Position numbers and translations under genes: made by a program. The notes beneath the pieces are model-generated. The model worked only from the letters and a program-made list of their open reading frames with translations, did no database searches and was not told the DNA's origin. 64,000 bases of DNA from Pseudidiomarina halophila. GTDB lineage: Bacteria > Pseudomonadota > Gammaproteobacteria > Enterobacterales > Alteromonadaceae. The stretch lies in NCBI RefSeq assembly GCF_003987215.1, contig NZ_PIPW01000003.1, positions 310,001-374,000 on the forward strand. Direction: 5' to 3'. Below are positions 38,436-50,420 of the stretch, in pieces (the first letter of the stretch is position 1; each line of letters opens with the position of its first letter).

Positions 38436-38807
38436 TCAGAACTCTTTTAGCATGGCCCAGAAGATCCAGATCCAGCCGATAATAAAGCAAACCCCACCAA
38501 TTGGTGTGACTGGACCAAAGAATTTGGCTCCGGTTAATGCCAGCAGATAGAGGCTACCTGAGAACAGAATAATACCGGCCAGCAACAACCAGCCACCGGT
38601 ACGCAATCCGGTTGCCTGCGGATACGGAAGTAACAGCGCCGCGACCAGCAACAAACCCAGCGCATGATAAATCTGGTACTGTACTCCGGTTTGGAACACC
38701 GCAAGCATTTCCGGACTCAGTTTGCCTTTTAAACTATGTGCCCCAAATGCGCCAAGAATTACCCCAAGCGCCATATTGATTGCGCCTAACATTGCGAATA
38801 ACTTCAT
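38436..38807 (-). CDS. DUF423 family membrane protein (YgdD-like)
   Basis: 123 residues from the ATG at 38807, preceded by AAGGA; an in-frame ATG at 38822 is also possible. Four hydrophobic helices and the family signature LGAFGAHSLKGKLSPEML with VQYQIYHALGLLLVA. Function unknown. It shares a likely transcript with the DUF1566 gene. Confidence 0.9.
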   Translation of the reverse strand: MKLFAMLGAINMALGVILGAFGAHSLKGKLSPEMLAVFQTGVQYQIYHALGLLLVAALLLPYPQATGLRTGGWLLLAGIILFSGSLYLLALTGAKFFGPVTPIGGVCFIIGWIWIFWAMLKEF

Positions 38808-38867
38808 ACTATCCTTACTCATGAATTCTGATGAACGAAATCTTAATGTACCGCAAAAGGAGTCAAA

Positions 38868-40151
38868 ATGCGTGTAGCAACAGCGGCCGAAGCCCTAAGT
38901 ATTTTATCGGATAACGATGTCATCTGGTGTCAGTCAATGGCAGCCACCCCCTACAAGCTGCTGGAGGGGCTGGCAGAGATAGCACCGCAACGCCGCAATA
39001 TGACGTTATTGCAGCTACACACGGAGCATAGCGAGTTATTGGGTGACCCCGCGCTCGCCGGGCATTTGCGGCAACGGGCATTTTTCGTCGGGAAATCGAC
39101 GCGGGAAGCAGTAAACGAGGGCCTTGCCGATTATGTGCCGATTTTCCTGTCGGAGATCCCGAAGCTTTTCCGCTCAGGCGAACAACCCTTAGACGCTGTC
39201 CTTATTCAGGTTTCGCCACCCGACGCCCATGGCAATTGTAGCCTCGGTATTTCTGTGGAAGCGACCCGGGCGGCACTGCAAGTCGCTAAAAAAGTTATTG
39301 CCTGGGTAAATCCAAAAATGCCGCGTACCCATGGCGATTCCTTTGTTTCCATGTCCCGCATTGATCGTTTCTTTGAGTTCACTGCTGACATGCCATTGCA
39401 CCAACGTCCGCAACAAAGTAAGACAACGTTGCGCATTGGCGAACGTGTGGCCGAACTCATCAATGATGGCGATTGCCTGCAAATGGGGATTGGCGCGATA
39501 CCCGATGCCACTTTGGGTTGCCTTGGCAATCATCGTGATCTGGGGATTCATACGGAGATGTTTTCCGACGGTGTATTGCCGCTAGTGGCAAGTGGTGTGA
39601 TCAATAATTCGCGCAAGCGTAAACATCGGGGACGGATTGTGACAACCTTTGCCATGGGCAGTCAGCAACTTTATGACTTCGTTGACGATAATCCGCAGGT
39701 TGCGTTTCTTGATGTTGAGTACACCAACGACACCTCGGTGATTCGTCAGAACAAGCAGGTGATGGCGATTAACAGTGCGTTGCAGGTCGATCTGACCGGG
39801 CAGGTTTGTGCCGATTCGATTGGCACACGGGTTTACTCTGGCGTTGGTGGGCAGATGGACTTTGTCCGGGGGGCCAGTTTATCTGAAGGCGGGCGTTCAG
39901 TTATTGCCTTACCCGCAACTGCTGCGGGAGGAAAGATTTCGCGCATTTCATCCATGCTCGCGCCTGGGGCCGGTGTCGTGACGACGCGTGCGCACGTGCA
40001 TTATGTAGTGACCGAATATGGCGTGGCAAATCTGCGTGCCCGCAGTCTCAGCGAGCGCGCCGAAGCGCTTATCCATATTGCCGCCCCGCAATTTCGCGAA
40101 CAGCTGGCCCGGGAAGCGCGTGACGATTGGGGGCTGCGTCTAACTATTTAG
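38868..40151 (+). CDS. Acetyl-CoA hydrolase/transferase family protein
   Basis: 427 residues with the acyl-CoA hydrolase/CoA transferase double domain. Recognisable parts are LIQVSPPDAHGNCSLGISVE, GIGAIPDATLGCLG, HTEMFSDGVL, and in the C-terminal domain GVGGQMDFVRGASLSEGG and YVVTEYGVANLRARSL. Relatives are 4-hydroxybutyrate or acetate CoA transferases and acetyl-CoA hydrolases. AAAAGGAG precedes the ATG. The exact acyl group is not determinable. Confidence 0.9.
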   Translation: MRVATAAEALSILSDNDVIWCQSMAATPYKLLEGLAEIAPQRRNMTLLQLHTEHSELLGDPALAGHLRQRAFFVGKSTREAVNEGLADYVPIFLSEIPKLFRSGEQPLDAVLIQVSPPDAHGNCSLGISVEATRAALQVAKKVIAWVNPKMPRTHGDSFVSMSRIDRFFEFTADMPLHQRPQQSKTTLRIGERVAELINDGDCLQMGIGAIPDATLGCLGNHRDLGIHTEMFSDGVLPLVASGVINNSRKRKHRGRIVTTFAMGSQQLYDFVDDNPQVAFLDVEYTNDTSVIRQNKQVMAINSALQVDLTGQVCADSIGTRVYSGVGGQMDFVRGASLSEGGRSVIALPATAAGGKISRISSMLAPGAGVVTTRAHVHYVVTEYGVANLRARSLSERAEALIHIAAPQFREQLAREARDDWGLRLTI

Positions 40152-40208
40152 TTTTGTCGCTACTCTTTAGGGGGTACTCCCTTTGCGGTCGGGAGGCCCC
40201 TCCATTCC

Positions 40209-40222
40209 TTGATATCGATCAA
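40209..40222. promoter_or_regulatory. FNR/ANR/DNR-type operator upstream of nirS
   Basis: TTGATATCGATCAA is a perfect match to the FNR-family consensus TTGAT-N4-ATCAA. Its centre (40215.5) lies about 41 bases before the transcription start expected from the TAGAAT hexamer, the class II activator position also known from nirS of Pseudomonas. Expression under low oxygen, with or without nitric oxide, is inferred. Confidence 0.85.
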
Positions 40223-40243
40223 ACTCAGTCTATGCTCTAAGCT

Positions 40244-40249
40244 TAGAAT
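40244..40249 (+). promoter_or_regulatory. Predicted -10 element of nirS promoter
   Basis: TAGAAT differs from the consensus at one base and is spaced 21 bases from the FNR-type box, so the start would be near 40256. No good -35 hexamer is seen, as expected for a class II activated promoter. Confidence 0.6.
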
Positions 40250-40251
40250 GA

Positions 40252-42382
<2,131 letters not shown>

Positions 42383-42383
<1 letters not shown>

Positions 42384-44578
42384 TGCGCGATTCGCACAAC
42401 AGGCTAAGGATTGTCTGTGGCGCGTTCATGTTCGCGGTGGTCGGTACGGCCACCGCGCAACAAAACAGCACAGAGTCAGAATCAGAAATTCATCCAGATG
42501 AAATCATCACCGTTGTCGCCCACCGTCAGGCTCGTGCATTAAGCGAAGTTGCCGGCACGGTTTCGGTGCTGAGTGACGCCGAACTTGAGCGAAATCTGGT
42601 ATTTAACGCCAGCGATTTAATTCGCTATGAAATGGGAGTTGAGCTTGATGACAGTTCTAATCGCTTTGGTTACAGCGGTTTCCGTATTCGCGGTGTTGGT
42701 GGTAACCGCACCGCCATCGTCGTCGATCAAGTAGCTATCGCCGACCGTTTTGCGGTTGGGAGTTTTTCTGACACCGGTCGTGGTCTGCTTGATTTAGGCT
42801 TGGCCAATCGGGTGGAGATTCTTCGGGGGCCAGCATCCACGCTATACGGTAGTGATGCTCTGGGTGGAGTAGTTGCTGTGCATACCCTTGATCCTGATGA
42901 TGTGCTCATCACCTCGGAGCGTGGCACCCGACTGCGCTTAGGTTACGGTTCGGATGCGGATCGTGGTTACGGGCGGGTAGCGACTGCATTCAGTTCCGGG
43001 GACCATAGTGTATTGCTGGCTGGCGCCGCGAAGGTACGGCACGAGCTGGAAGCTAAGGGCAGTCCTGAAACCGTTCTTGATCCGCAGGACATCCAACAAA
43101 CCGGCGGCTTGTTAAAGTGGAACTATTTGAGCAACTACGGTGAAGTTCAGTTGAGCTTTGATGCATTACGAGAAGAGCGGGAAACCCAGGTCCGCCACAG
43201 TTTAGGTACTGGCCGGCAGGCTTCCACCACAGCTCTTTTTGGTGATGATGAACGCTACGAATGGCGTAGCATTTTACGTATTGCCACAGATCCTAATGCA
43301 TTCTCTGAACGAGGGGAGTGGCGGGTTTTTGCCCAACAAGCCCAGACCCGACAAAACTCATTTGAAGAACGAGGACTGCTGGCAGAACCGCTGTCGATTT
43401 ATCGCGGTTTTCGATACGACTATTCCAGTTACGGTTTTGCCGCTGACCTGGAAAGCGATCATCAGTTGGCGGGATTGCAACAACGGCTGGGTTATGGCTT
43501 CGAATGGACCCGAGCAGAAGTCTGGGATGAGCGCGACGCGTGGCAGTTTAATCAAAGCACGCAACGAACCACCAAAACTCTGCTTGGCGAAACCTTTCCA
43601 CTGCGGGATTTTCCCCGTACTGAGATTAGCGAGTTAGGTCTTTACTTACACGATGAAATTCGTTTGTGGCAAGATGGGCCTGTAGTCAGCCCGGGCTTAC
43701 GCTATGAGTACTACGATTTAGAAACCCAGCGCGATGTAGTGTTCAGTAGCCGCTATCCTGACACTGAAGTAACCGACCTTACGCATACCGCATGGCTGCC
43801 GAAGTTAGGTGTGCTCTGGCCCTTAAATGAGCAAGCCGAATGGTTTGCGCAATATGCCCGAGGCTATCGTGCGCCACCATTTGCTGATGTAAATGTGGGC
43901 TTGTACTACCCGCAGTTTCGCGTACTTGCTATCGCCAACCCGGATCTCAAGCCGGAACGTGGTTACACCTTTGAAACTGGCCTCCGCTGGCGCTCCAACG
44001 ACACCCGTTTGAGTCTGACGGCGTACCATAATCGCTTTAGTGATTTTATCGACAGCCGCGCTGCACAGGGATTTGACCCGCAGCGGCAACTGCTTATCTT
44101 TCAATCGGTCAATCGCGACAAAGTGGTGATTGAGGGGCTTGAATTAAGCTGGCATCAGCAATGGCAACGCAGCTGGTCATCTGAGGTATGGGTCGATTAC
44201 AGTCGCGGCGAAGACCGCAATACCGGCCGCGATATACCATCGGTGAGTCCACCCTCGATGCTGGCCGAGGTACATTACCAGGCACCTTCCGGAGCCTGGG
44301 AGTCGCGACTGATTTTGCGCGCACAACAAGGGCAAAAACAACTCTTTAATGCCGACGACGAAGCACTGTTTGCTGCGCCGGGCTATGCAACGGTGGATTG
44401 GCTGCTGCAATGGTATCCCCGGGACCAGCTGCAACTGGGCTTCGGATTGTTTAACCTGACCGATCGACGCTACTGGAACAACGCGCAGGTAAGTAATTAC
44501 CCACAAGATGATCCTATTGTGCCAATTCTTTCTGCTGCAGGTCGCAATGTTCGGGCAACGTTGAACTATAGTTTTTAG
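42383..44578 (+). CDS. TonB-dependent outer-membrane receptor, heme/hemoprotein receptor-like
   Basis: 731 residues, overlapping the nirS stop by one base (TAATG), so it is translationally coupled. Signal peptide to about residue 25, TonB-box-like DEIITVVA at 39-46, plug domain with RIRGVGGNRTAIVVDQV and VEILRGPASTLYGSDALGG, then a beta-barrel ending in phenylalanine. The boxes GYRAPPF (494-500) and NPDLKPE (519-525) match the FRAP/NPNL region of heme, hemoglobin and transferrin-type receptors. No histidine lies between them, although one there is important in HemR-type heme receptors. The ligand is unknown; coupling to nirS suggests a nirS-related compound such as heme d1 or another tetrapyrrole, or a metal complex. 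Confidence 0.9.
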
Positions 44579-44689
44579 TGAAAAATACGAAAATTTTATT
44601 GACAAGACTGCCATTCGCCTCTATATCGTCAGTGTCGCTAAAAGGCGAACGAATTTCCCTGTAGTTGTTGGTCTGGAGGAAGGCACAAA

Positions 44690-45055
44690 ATGGCAACGAT
44701 GAACCGTGATCAAATCACCAAGAAGACGTTTAACGACTTCAAAAACTATCCGTATGGATTTGCCCGTTCTGGTGACTTTTCAATTCGCGAAAGTGAATTG
44801 CTGAGCAAGCATGGTAGCTTGATTGCAGCACTGATCAATGGCGATGCGGAGCCTATGTCAGCAGAAGAACAATCTATGCTCGCCGTTGCTCGCGGTGAGA
44901 AAGCAGCGGAATCGCCGATCGAAAAAGCCTGGTCAAAATATCAGGCTCGTATCAATCGGCCGAAGGTTGGCAGCATGTACGGCCGTAGTCGTTACACCGA
45001 CGAAGCTTTTGAAGTCGCAAGTAGCGATGACGACGATTTAGTCGTTGAAGATTAA
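44690..45055 (+). CDS. maoP: Macrodomain Ori protein MaoP (DUF413, YifE family)
   Basis: 121 residues. The core FNDFKNYPYGFARSGDFSIRESELLSKHG region and KAWSKYQARINRPK match MaoP/YifE. In E. coli MaoP acts with the maoS site to organise the Ori macrodomain; whether this applies here is not known. GGAGG is 10 bases before the ATG. It ends in an acidic tail and a shared terminator with purD. Confidence 0.9.
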   Translation: MATMNRDQITKKTFNDFKNYPYGFARSGDFSIRESELLSKHGSLIAALINGDAEPMSAEEQSMLAVARGEKAAESPIEKAWSKYQARINRPKVGSMYGRSRYTDEAFEVASSDDDDLVVED

Positions 45056-45056
45056 T

Positions 45057-45094
45057 AAAAAAACCGCGTGCGGATAAACCTGCACGCGGTTTTT
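45057..45094. terminator. Bidirectional terminator between maoP and purD
   Basis: AAACCGCGTGC and GCACGCGGTTT form an 11-base-pair stem with a ten-base loop. T tracts exist on both strands, so it can end maoP and the convergent purD transcript. Confidence 0.92.
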
Positions 45095-45110
45095 AATTCC
45101 ATCAATAGGT

Positions 45111-46397
45111 TTACTGTTCGCGCGCAATCGCCCGGTGCGCAATATCAGTGCGGTAATACGCATCTTCCCACTTGATCTTACTGACGCCTGCATAGGCTTT
45201 TTGTTGCGCCAGTTGTACGCTGTCAGCGATAGCTGTGACACATAGCACCCGCCCGCCTGAGGTTACAATCGACCCGTCCTGCAAACGCTTGGTGCCCGCG
45301 TGGAAGACTTTAGTGTCATTGGTGTCAGCTTCAGCCAGGCCTGCAATCGCTTTGCCTTTTGCGTAGTTATCCGGGTAGCCGCCAGCAGCCATAACAACGC
45401 CCACGGTTGCCCGCGGATCAAAGTCAATGACCTGTTGCTCCAGCTGCTTATCGCAGGCGGCAAGACAAAGTTCAACCAAATCTGATTGTAAGCGCATCAT
45501 GATAGGCTGAGTTTCCGGATCGCCGAACCGGCAATTGTACTCAAGCACTTTAGCGGTGCCGTCGGGTGCGATCATCAAGCCAGCGTAAAGGAATCCTGTG
45601 TACGGGTGGCCTTCGGCAGCCATGCCTTCCACCGTTGGTGCAATCACATGGTCCATGACCCAGTTATGTACGTCAGGTGTCACTACAGGTGCCGGCGAGT
45701 AGGCGCCCATGCCACCCGTATTAGGACCTTTATCACCGTCGTCACGTGCCTTGTGATCCTGGCTGCTGGCAAAGGCTAACGCAGTCTTACCATCTACCAT
45801 CACGATAAAACTGGCTTCCTCGCCAACCAGAAACTCTTCAATAACGACACGACTACCCGCATCGCCAAAGCGATTTCCTGCCAGCATGTCGTCAATCGCC
45901 GCAAATGCCTGAGCTTCGGTTTCGGCAATAATGACGCCTTTACCCGCAGCCAGACCGTCGGCTTTGATGACAATAGGCGTACCCTGTTCACGGACATACG
46001 CCTTAGCGTCGTCAACCACAGTGAACGTACCGTAGGCTGCCGTTGGGATAGAGTGCCGGGCGAGAAAGTCCTTGCTGAAAGCTTTGGAACCTTCCAGTTG
46101 TGCAGCACCCTGGGTGGGGCCAAAGATCTTCAGATCGGCCTTGTTGAAACGGTCAACGATGCCAGCGACTAACGGTGCTTCAGGGCCAACAATGGTTAGT
46201 CCTACCGCGTTTTGCTGGGCAAAAGTCAGGAGACCCTCGATATCATCGGCCGCAAGGTCAACATTCTCCAGTTTTAATTCGGTGGCGGTACCGGCATTAC
46301 CGGGCGCCACAAACACAGTCTCTACCAACGGCGACTGCGCCGCTTTCCATGCTAACGCATGTTCACGGCCACCGCCGCCAATCACAAGTACATTCAT
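45111..46397 (-). CDS. purD: Phosphoribosylamine-glycine ligase
   Basis: 428 residues. It starts with NVLVIGGGGREHALAWKAA and has the ATP-grasp motifs IKADGLAAGKGVIIAE and RFGDPETQ. It makes glycinamide ribonucleotide in purine synthesis. It is the third gene of a purH, methyltransferase-like, purD unit, 25 bases after the second gene. The shared terminator follows. Confidence 0.96.
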   Translation of the reverse strand: MNVLVIGGGGREHALAWKAAQSPLVETVFVAPGNAGTATELKLENVDLAADDIEGLLTFAQQNAVGLTIVGPEAPLVAGIVDRFNKADLKIFGPTQGAAQLEGSKAFSKDFLARHSIPTAAYGTFTVVDDAKAYVREQGTPIVIKADGLAAGKGVIIAETEAQAFAAIDDMLAGNRFGDAGSRVVIEEFLVGEEASFIVMVDGKTALAFASSQDHKARDDGDKGPNTGGMGAYSPAPVVTPDVHNWVMDHVIAPTVEGMAAEGHPYTGFLYAGLMIAPDGTAKVLEYNCRFGDPETQPIMMRLQSDLVELCLAACDKQLEQQVIDFDPRATVGVVMAAGGYPDNYAKGKAIAGLAEADTNDTKVFHAGTKRLQDGSIVTSGGRVLCVTAIADSVQLAQQKAYAGVSKIKWEDAYYRTDIAHRAIAREQ

Positions 46398-46422
46398 GTC
46401 GTTTCGGACTCTCTTGTTTTGC

Positions 46423-47286
46423 TTATGAAGATGATTCAGGTTTCTTAAATTTCAGGGTAAAGCGGTCACTCTCGCCAATTGCCAGGTAACGCTCAAGATC
46501 TTCCTCGCCAAGACCTAAGGTCGGCGGCAAAGTCCAGACGCCACGCGGATAATCAGCGGTATCGTCGGGATTAGCATTGATGTCGCTCGCACCAACAAAC
46601 TCAAAACCAGCAGCTTCAGCAGCATCAATCGCAAGACTTTGCTTCATGTAGCCAGAGCTATCCATGTGGGTGTCCGGACGGTCTTCAGGTAGCCGGTGAT
46701 CAACTACCCCAAGAATACCGCCGGGTTTGAGCGCAGTATAAAAAGTTTCAAACGCTGCTTGAACGCCATCAGTGCCAGAGTTCATGTACCAGTTATGCAG
46801 GTTGCGGAAGGTCAGCACCCGATCGGCACTGCCGGCAGGGGCAATTTCGCTATCCGCATTTGGTGCAAATTCAGTAATGATAACGTCACTAAAGGCTGGA
46901 TCATTGGCAACCCGCTCGGCAAATTGCTCACGTGAACTGACGTAATAATCGCGTGTTTCAGATTGCGCAAAATGAGCTGCGTAGAGCTGTCCATTTTCTT
47001 TTAAGTAAGGTGCCAGAATCTCGGTATACCAACCACTACCTGGCCAAATTTCAACCACGGTCATGTCAGGCTCTACCTCGAAGAAACGCAGTGTCTCGAC
47101 CGGGTTACGGTAAATATCGCGTTTGAGGTTATTCGCGCTACGGGCTGGATTGTCATTTACGGCTTGTTCCAGCGTCATGGAGCCAGCTGAAGATTCAGTA
47201 GTTGTGTCGTTGTTTGAGCCGTCAGAGCAAGCTGCCAGCATTAGTGCACTGGCAGCTACAGTTAATAGTGCAAAGAAGTTCTTCAT
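46423..47286 (-). CDS. Lipoprotein with SAM-methyltransferase-like fold, between purH and purD
   Basis: 287 residues from the ATG at 47286, which follows AGGAAGGA; an earlier ATG at 47349 adds 21 residues with no sense as a signal. The N-terminus KNFFALLTVAASALMLAAC is a lipoprotein signal with lipobox LAAC. The mature part resembles class I methyltransferases: VVEIWPGSGWYTEILAPYL (SAM-binding glycine region, with W in a normally acidic loop), and ALKPGGILGVVDHR. A SAM enzyme outside the cytoplasm is unexpected, so it may have another role. Not assigned further. Confidence 0.85.
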   Translation of the reverse strand: MKNFFALLTVAASALMLAACSDGSNNDTTTESSAGSMTLEQAVNDNPARSANNLKRDIYRNPVETLRFFEVEPDMTVVEIWPGSGWYTEILAPYLKENGQLYAAHFAQSETRDYYVSSREQFAERVANDPAFSDVIITEFAPNADSEIAPAGSADRVLTFRNLHNWYMNSGTDGVQAAFETFYTALKPGGILGVVDHRLPEDRPDTHMDSSGYMKQSLAIDAAEAAGFEFVGASDINANPDDTADYPRGVWTLPPTLGLGEEDLERYLAIGESDRFTLKFKKPESSS

Positions 47287-47354
47287 TTCATTATCCTTCC
47301 TATGTCTTAAGGTCTGTCTAATCGTAGACGCAGGATAGCTTCTCGGCAACGTAA

Positions 47355-48926
47355 TTAATGGCGAAAATGACGCATTCCGGTAAATACCATGGCGATACCA
47401 TGCTCATCCGCGGCCTGAATGATTTCTTCGTCACGAATTGAGCCGCCTGGTTGGATAATGGCTTTAACACCTGCAGCTGCAGCTGCATCAATGCCATCGC
47501 GGAACGGGAAGAACGCGTCAGACGCCATAACACTACCGGCAACTTCCAGGTTTTCATCGGCGGCTTTGATACCGGCAATTTTGGCACTGTAGACGCGGCT
47601 CATCTGGCCGGCACCCACACCTATGGTCATGCCATCTTTGGCGTACACAATAGCGTTGGATTTGACAAACTTAGCGACTTTCCAGCAAAACAGTAGGTCT
47701 TGCAGCTGCGCCGCGTCGGGCTGAGCTTTGCTGACCACCCGCAGATCCGCTTCGGTAATTGCGCCAAGGTCGTTGTCTTGCACTAGCAGGCCACCATTGA
47801 CCCGTTTGAAGTCAAAGTCCGGCGTCCGTTCGCTTGGCCATTGTCCAGATGCTAACAACCGTACATTGGTTTTACTCGCAACCACCTGTTGGGCTGCTTC
47901 GGTGACCACAGGTGCAATAATCACCTCGACAAACTGGCGTTCGATAATGGCTTTTGCGGTGGCCTCATCCAGTTCCCGGTTAAATGCAATAATGCCGCCA
48001 AAGGCCGACGTCGGATCGGTTTTGAAAGCACGGTCGTAAGCGTCTAAGCACGATGTCCCAATAGCCACACCACATGGGTTCGCATGTTTGACAATAACGC
48101 AGGCCGGCTCAGCGAAAGACTTCACACACTCTAATGCAGCGTCTGTGTCGGCGATATTGTTAAAGGACAGCTCCTTGCCCTGCAATTGCACGGCGGTGGC
48201 AACAGAGGCCTCATGAGGCTGCGCTTCGACATAAAATGCGGCCTGTTGATGACTGTTCTCGCCGTAACGTAAATCCTGTTTCTTCTCAAACTGTGCGTTG
48301 AAGGTGCGTGGGAACTTACTTTTCTGCTGCGGCAAGCGGGCGCCGAAATAGTTCGCAATCATACCGTCGTATTGCGCGGTGTGTTCAAACGCACGAATAG
48401 CAAGGTCAAAACGGGTATCGAAGGTCAAACTGTTGTCATGGGCGTCCATTTCAGCAATAACGCGGTCATAATCGCGGGCATTGACCACAATAGTGACGTC
48501 CTGATGGTTCTTGGCCGCAGCACGAACCATAGTTGGTCCGCCAATGTCGATGTTCTCGACGGCATCCTGGTGTGAGCAATTGGGATCAGCAACGGTAGCG
48601 GCGAAGGGATACAGATTAACAACGACCATATCAATGGCTGCGATATCCTGTTCCTGCATCACGTTTTCATCTTTGCCGCGACGGCCGAGAATACCACCGT
48701 GAATTTTCGGATGCAGGGTCTTGACCCGGCCATCCATGATCTCCGGCTGACCGGTATGTTCGGAAACATCGGTCACTGTGATTTCGTGGTCGCGCAGCAG
48801 CCGGGCGGTGCCACCGGTCGATAAGATTTGTACACCACGTTGTTGCAGAGCGCGGGCAAATTCGACAATGCCGGTTTTATCGGAAACACTAAGAAGAGCG
48901 CGTTGAATTGGTCGAAATTCCATCAT
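47355..48926 (-). CDS. purH: Bifunctional AICAR transformylase/IMP cyclohydrolase
   Basis: 523 residues from the ATG at 48926 (alignment with E. coli PurH, which has ten residues before LLSVSDK); ATGs at 48935 and 48923 are alternatives. IMP cyclohydrolase domain (1-200: [27 protein letters not shown]) and AICAR transformylase domain ([34 protein letters not shown]). It performs the last two steps of IMP synthesis. A PurR-like palindrome lies upstream. Confidence 0.96.
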   Translation of the reverse strand: MMEFRPIQRALLSVSDKTGIVEFARALQQRGVQILSTGGTARLLRDHEITVTDVSEHTGQPEIMDGRVKTLHPKIHGGILGRRGKDENVMQEQDIAAIDMVVVNLYPFAATVADPNCSHQDAVENIDIGGPTMVRAAAKNHQDVTIVVNARDYDRVIAEMDAHDNSLTFDTRFDLAIRAFEHTAQYDGMIANYFGARLPQQKSKFPRTFNAQFEKKQDLRYGENSHQQAAFYVEAQPHEASVATAVQLQGKELSFNNIADTDAALECVKSFAEPACVIVKHANPCGVAIGTSCLDAYDRAFKTDPTSAFGGIIAFNRELDEATAKAIIERQFVEVIIAPVVTEAAQQVVASKTNVRLLASGQWPSERTPDFDFKRVNGGLLVQDNDLGAITEADLRVVSKAQPDAAQLQDLLFCWKVAKFVKSNAIVYAKDGMTIGVGAGQMSRVYSAKIAGIKAADENLEVAGSVMASDAFFPFRDGIDAAAAAGVKAIIQPGGSIRDEEIIQAADEHGIAMVFTGMRHFRH

Positions 48927-48943
48927 GGTCACCATTAAGAATC

Positions 48944-48957
48944 ACTAAACGTTTAGT
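48944..48957. promoter_or_regulatory. PurR-like operator upstream of purH
   Basis: ACTAAACGTTTAGT is a perfect 14-base palindrome with the AAACGTTT core of the PurR box. It begins 18 bases before the chosen purH start, a place suited to repression by PurR with hypoxanthine or guanine. The flanks differ from the E. coli consensus. Confidence 0.55.
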
Positions 48958-48980
48958 TGGAAAGTTTGGTTTGTGCAAAC

Positions 48981-49008
48981 AAAAAAGAGCACACGAGGCG
49001 CTCTTTTT
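48981..49008 (-). terminator. Intrinsic terminator of dusB-fis
   Basis: Stem AAAAAGAGC/GCTCTTTTT with a nine-base loop; on the minus strand it is followed by a run of T. It lies 10 bases past the fis stop codon. Confidence 0.85.
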
Positions 49009-49017
49009 CAGGGGCAC

Positions 49018-49311
49018 TTAGTTCATGCCGTATTTTTTCAACTTCTTGCGCAGCGTACCGCGGTTGATACCTAACATGGTCGCGGCACGGGTTTGATTAC
49101 CACGCGTATAGGTCATGACCTCTTCCAGCAGCGGCGCTTCAAGCTCAGCGAGCACTAACTCGTACAGCTCTTCCGGATCTTGTCCATCAAGCTGTTTCAG
49201 GAATGAGTTCATTGCTTGCTTTACTGAATCACGCAGCGGCTTCGGCTGGGCGTTATTACCAATCGTCGTGAAAGGTGAAACACGGTCACGATTTCCATTT
49301 TGATCAAACAT
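49018..49311 (-). CDS. fis: DNA-binding protein Fis
   Basis: 97 residues, the Fis length. The C-terminal helix-turn-helix [20 protein letters not shown] matches Fis exactly in type, and the N-terminal [16 protein letters not shown] is the dimerisation helix. Fis bends DNA and regulates ribosomal RNA and many other promoters. Encoded behind dusB with an 8-base overlap, the conserved dusB-fis arrangement. Confidence 0.97.
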   Translation of the reverse strand: MFDQNGNRDRVSPFTTIGNNAQPKPLRDSVKQAMNSFLKQLDGQDPEELYELVLAELEAPLLEEVMTYTRGNQTRAATMLGINRGTLRKKLKKYGMN

Positions 49312-50296
49312 AGGTGCGCTCTGTCTCTTCTAAGTTTACTGAGTTAAAAAACGTCGCCAGGACATCGAGTTGCTCGGTCGCTGACTCGATAGCCACAAAC
49401 TGACGGCGAAATTCTGCTGCTGGCTGCTGCTGTTGCAAGTACCAACCAACATGTTTTCGGGCAATCCGGACACCACTGAATTCGCCATAATGGTCATGTA
49501 ACCTGCGTACATGGTTAATGACCACTTTGCTGACTTCAGTGTTATCCGGTTTTGCCAGCTGTTCGCCAGTTGCCAGGAAATGCGCAATCTCGCGAAACAG
49601 CCAGGGATTACCTTGAGCACTGCGGCCGATCATGACAGCGTCGGCGCCCGTGTAATCGAGAACTTCCCGGGCTTTCTCTGGTGAACTGATGTCGCCATTA
49701 GCGACAACGGGTATGGATACCGCGCGCTTAATCGCGCGAATGGTATCGTACTCGGCTTCACCTTTATACATACAAGCCCGTGTACGGCCATGCACCGCCA
49801 GCGATTGAATACCTGCTTGCTCGGCAAGCTTTGCTATTTCAACGCCGTTGCGATGCCCGACATCCCAACCTGTACGGATCTTCAGCGTGACAGGGACAGT
49901 TACTGCAGCCACCACCGCATGCAAAATCTCTTGCACCAGCTCGGGGTATTGCAATAAAGCTGAACCCGCCATCTTCTTATTAACCTTTTTTGCCGGGCAC
50001 CCCATGTTGATATCAATAATCTGCGCGCCGTTTGCAACATTATGTTGTGCAGCAGCAGCCATCAATTCCGGTTCGCACCCAGCGATTTGTACAGCTTTTA
50101 TACCTGGCTCGTCAGCATGGCCCATGCGTTTTTGTGACTTTGTCGTCTGCCACACGCGTGGGTTGCTTGAGAGCATTTCGGATACGGTCAGGCCAGCCCC
50201 CAGTTCCTTGCATAACTGCCGGAAAGGTAGGTCTGTGACGCCTGCCATAGGCGCCAGGATAACTGGATTATCTAATTGATATGGTCCGATCCGCAT
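49304..50296 (-). CDS. dusB: tRNA-dihydrouridine synthase B
   Basis: 330 residues. FMN-dependent TIM barrel with the Dus signature [20 protein letters not shown] (catalytic cysteine included) and [13 protein letters not shown]. It reduces uridines in the D-loop of tRNA. Start [20 protein letters not shown] is typical. First gene of the dusB-fis unit. Confidence 0.96.
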   Translation of the reverse strand: MRIGPYQLDNPVILAPMAGVTDLPFRQLCKELGAGLTVSEMLSSNPRVWQTTKSQKRMGHADEPGIKAVQIAGCEPELMAAAAQHNVANGAQIIDINMGCPAKKVNKKMAGSALLQYPELVQEILHAVVAAVTVPVTLKIRTGWDVGHRNGVEIAKLAEQAGIQSLAVHGRTRACMYKGEAEYDTIRAIKRAVSIPVVANGDISSPEKAREVLDYTGADAVMIGRSAQGNPWLFREIAHFLATGEQLAKPDNTEVSKVVINHVRRLHDHYGEFSGVRIARKHVGWYLQQQQPAAEFRRQFVAIESATEQLDVLATFFNSVNLEETERTYV

Positions 50297-50420
50297 CGGT
50301 TAAAAACTGTTCAACTCAAGGGTCGGAAATTTTAGGGAATTTGGCGCCGAAAGAAAAGGCTGTAATTTGTACAAAAGCCGCCTTTTTTGCACTTTTTCCA
50401 CTTGACAATTGTGTGACAAT

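Noticed and set aside
40160-40205. GGGGGTACTCCC and GGAGGCCCCTCC near the nirS promoter as NarL sites or a terminator
   Set aside because: The heptamers match the NarL consensus only in part and are not in the 7-2-7 layout; the hairpin has no T tract. Not reported as features.
50341-50420. Hairpin and inverted repeat between prmA and dusB (AAAAGGC..GCCTTTT, ATTGT-GTG-ACAAT)
   Set aside because: The stem is long-looped and the short repeat matches no known operator; too weak to list.
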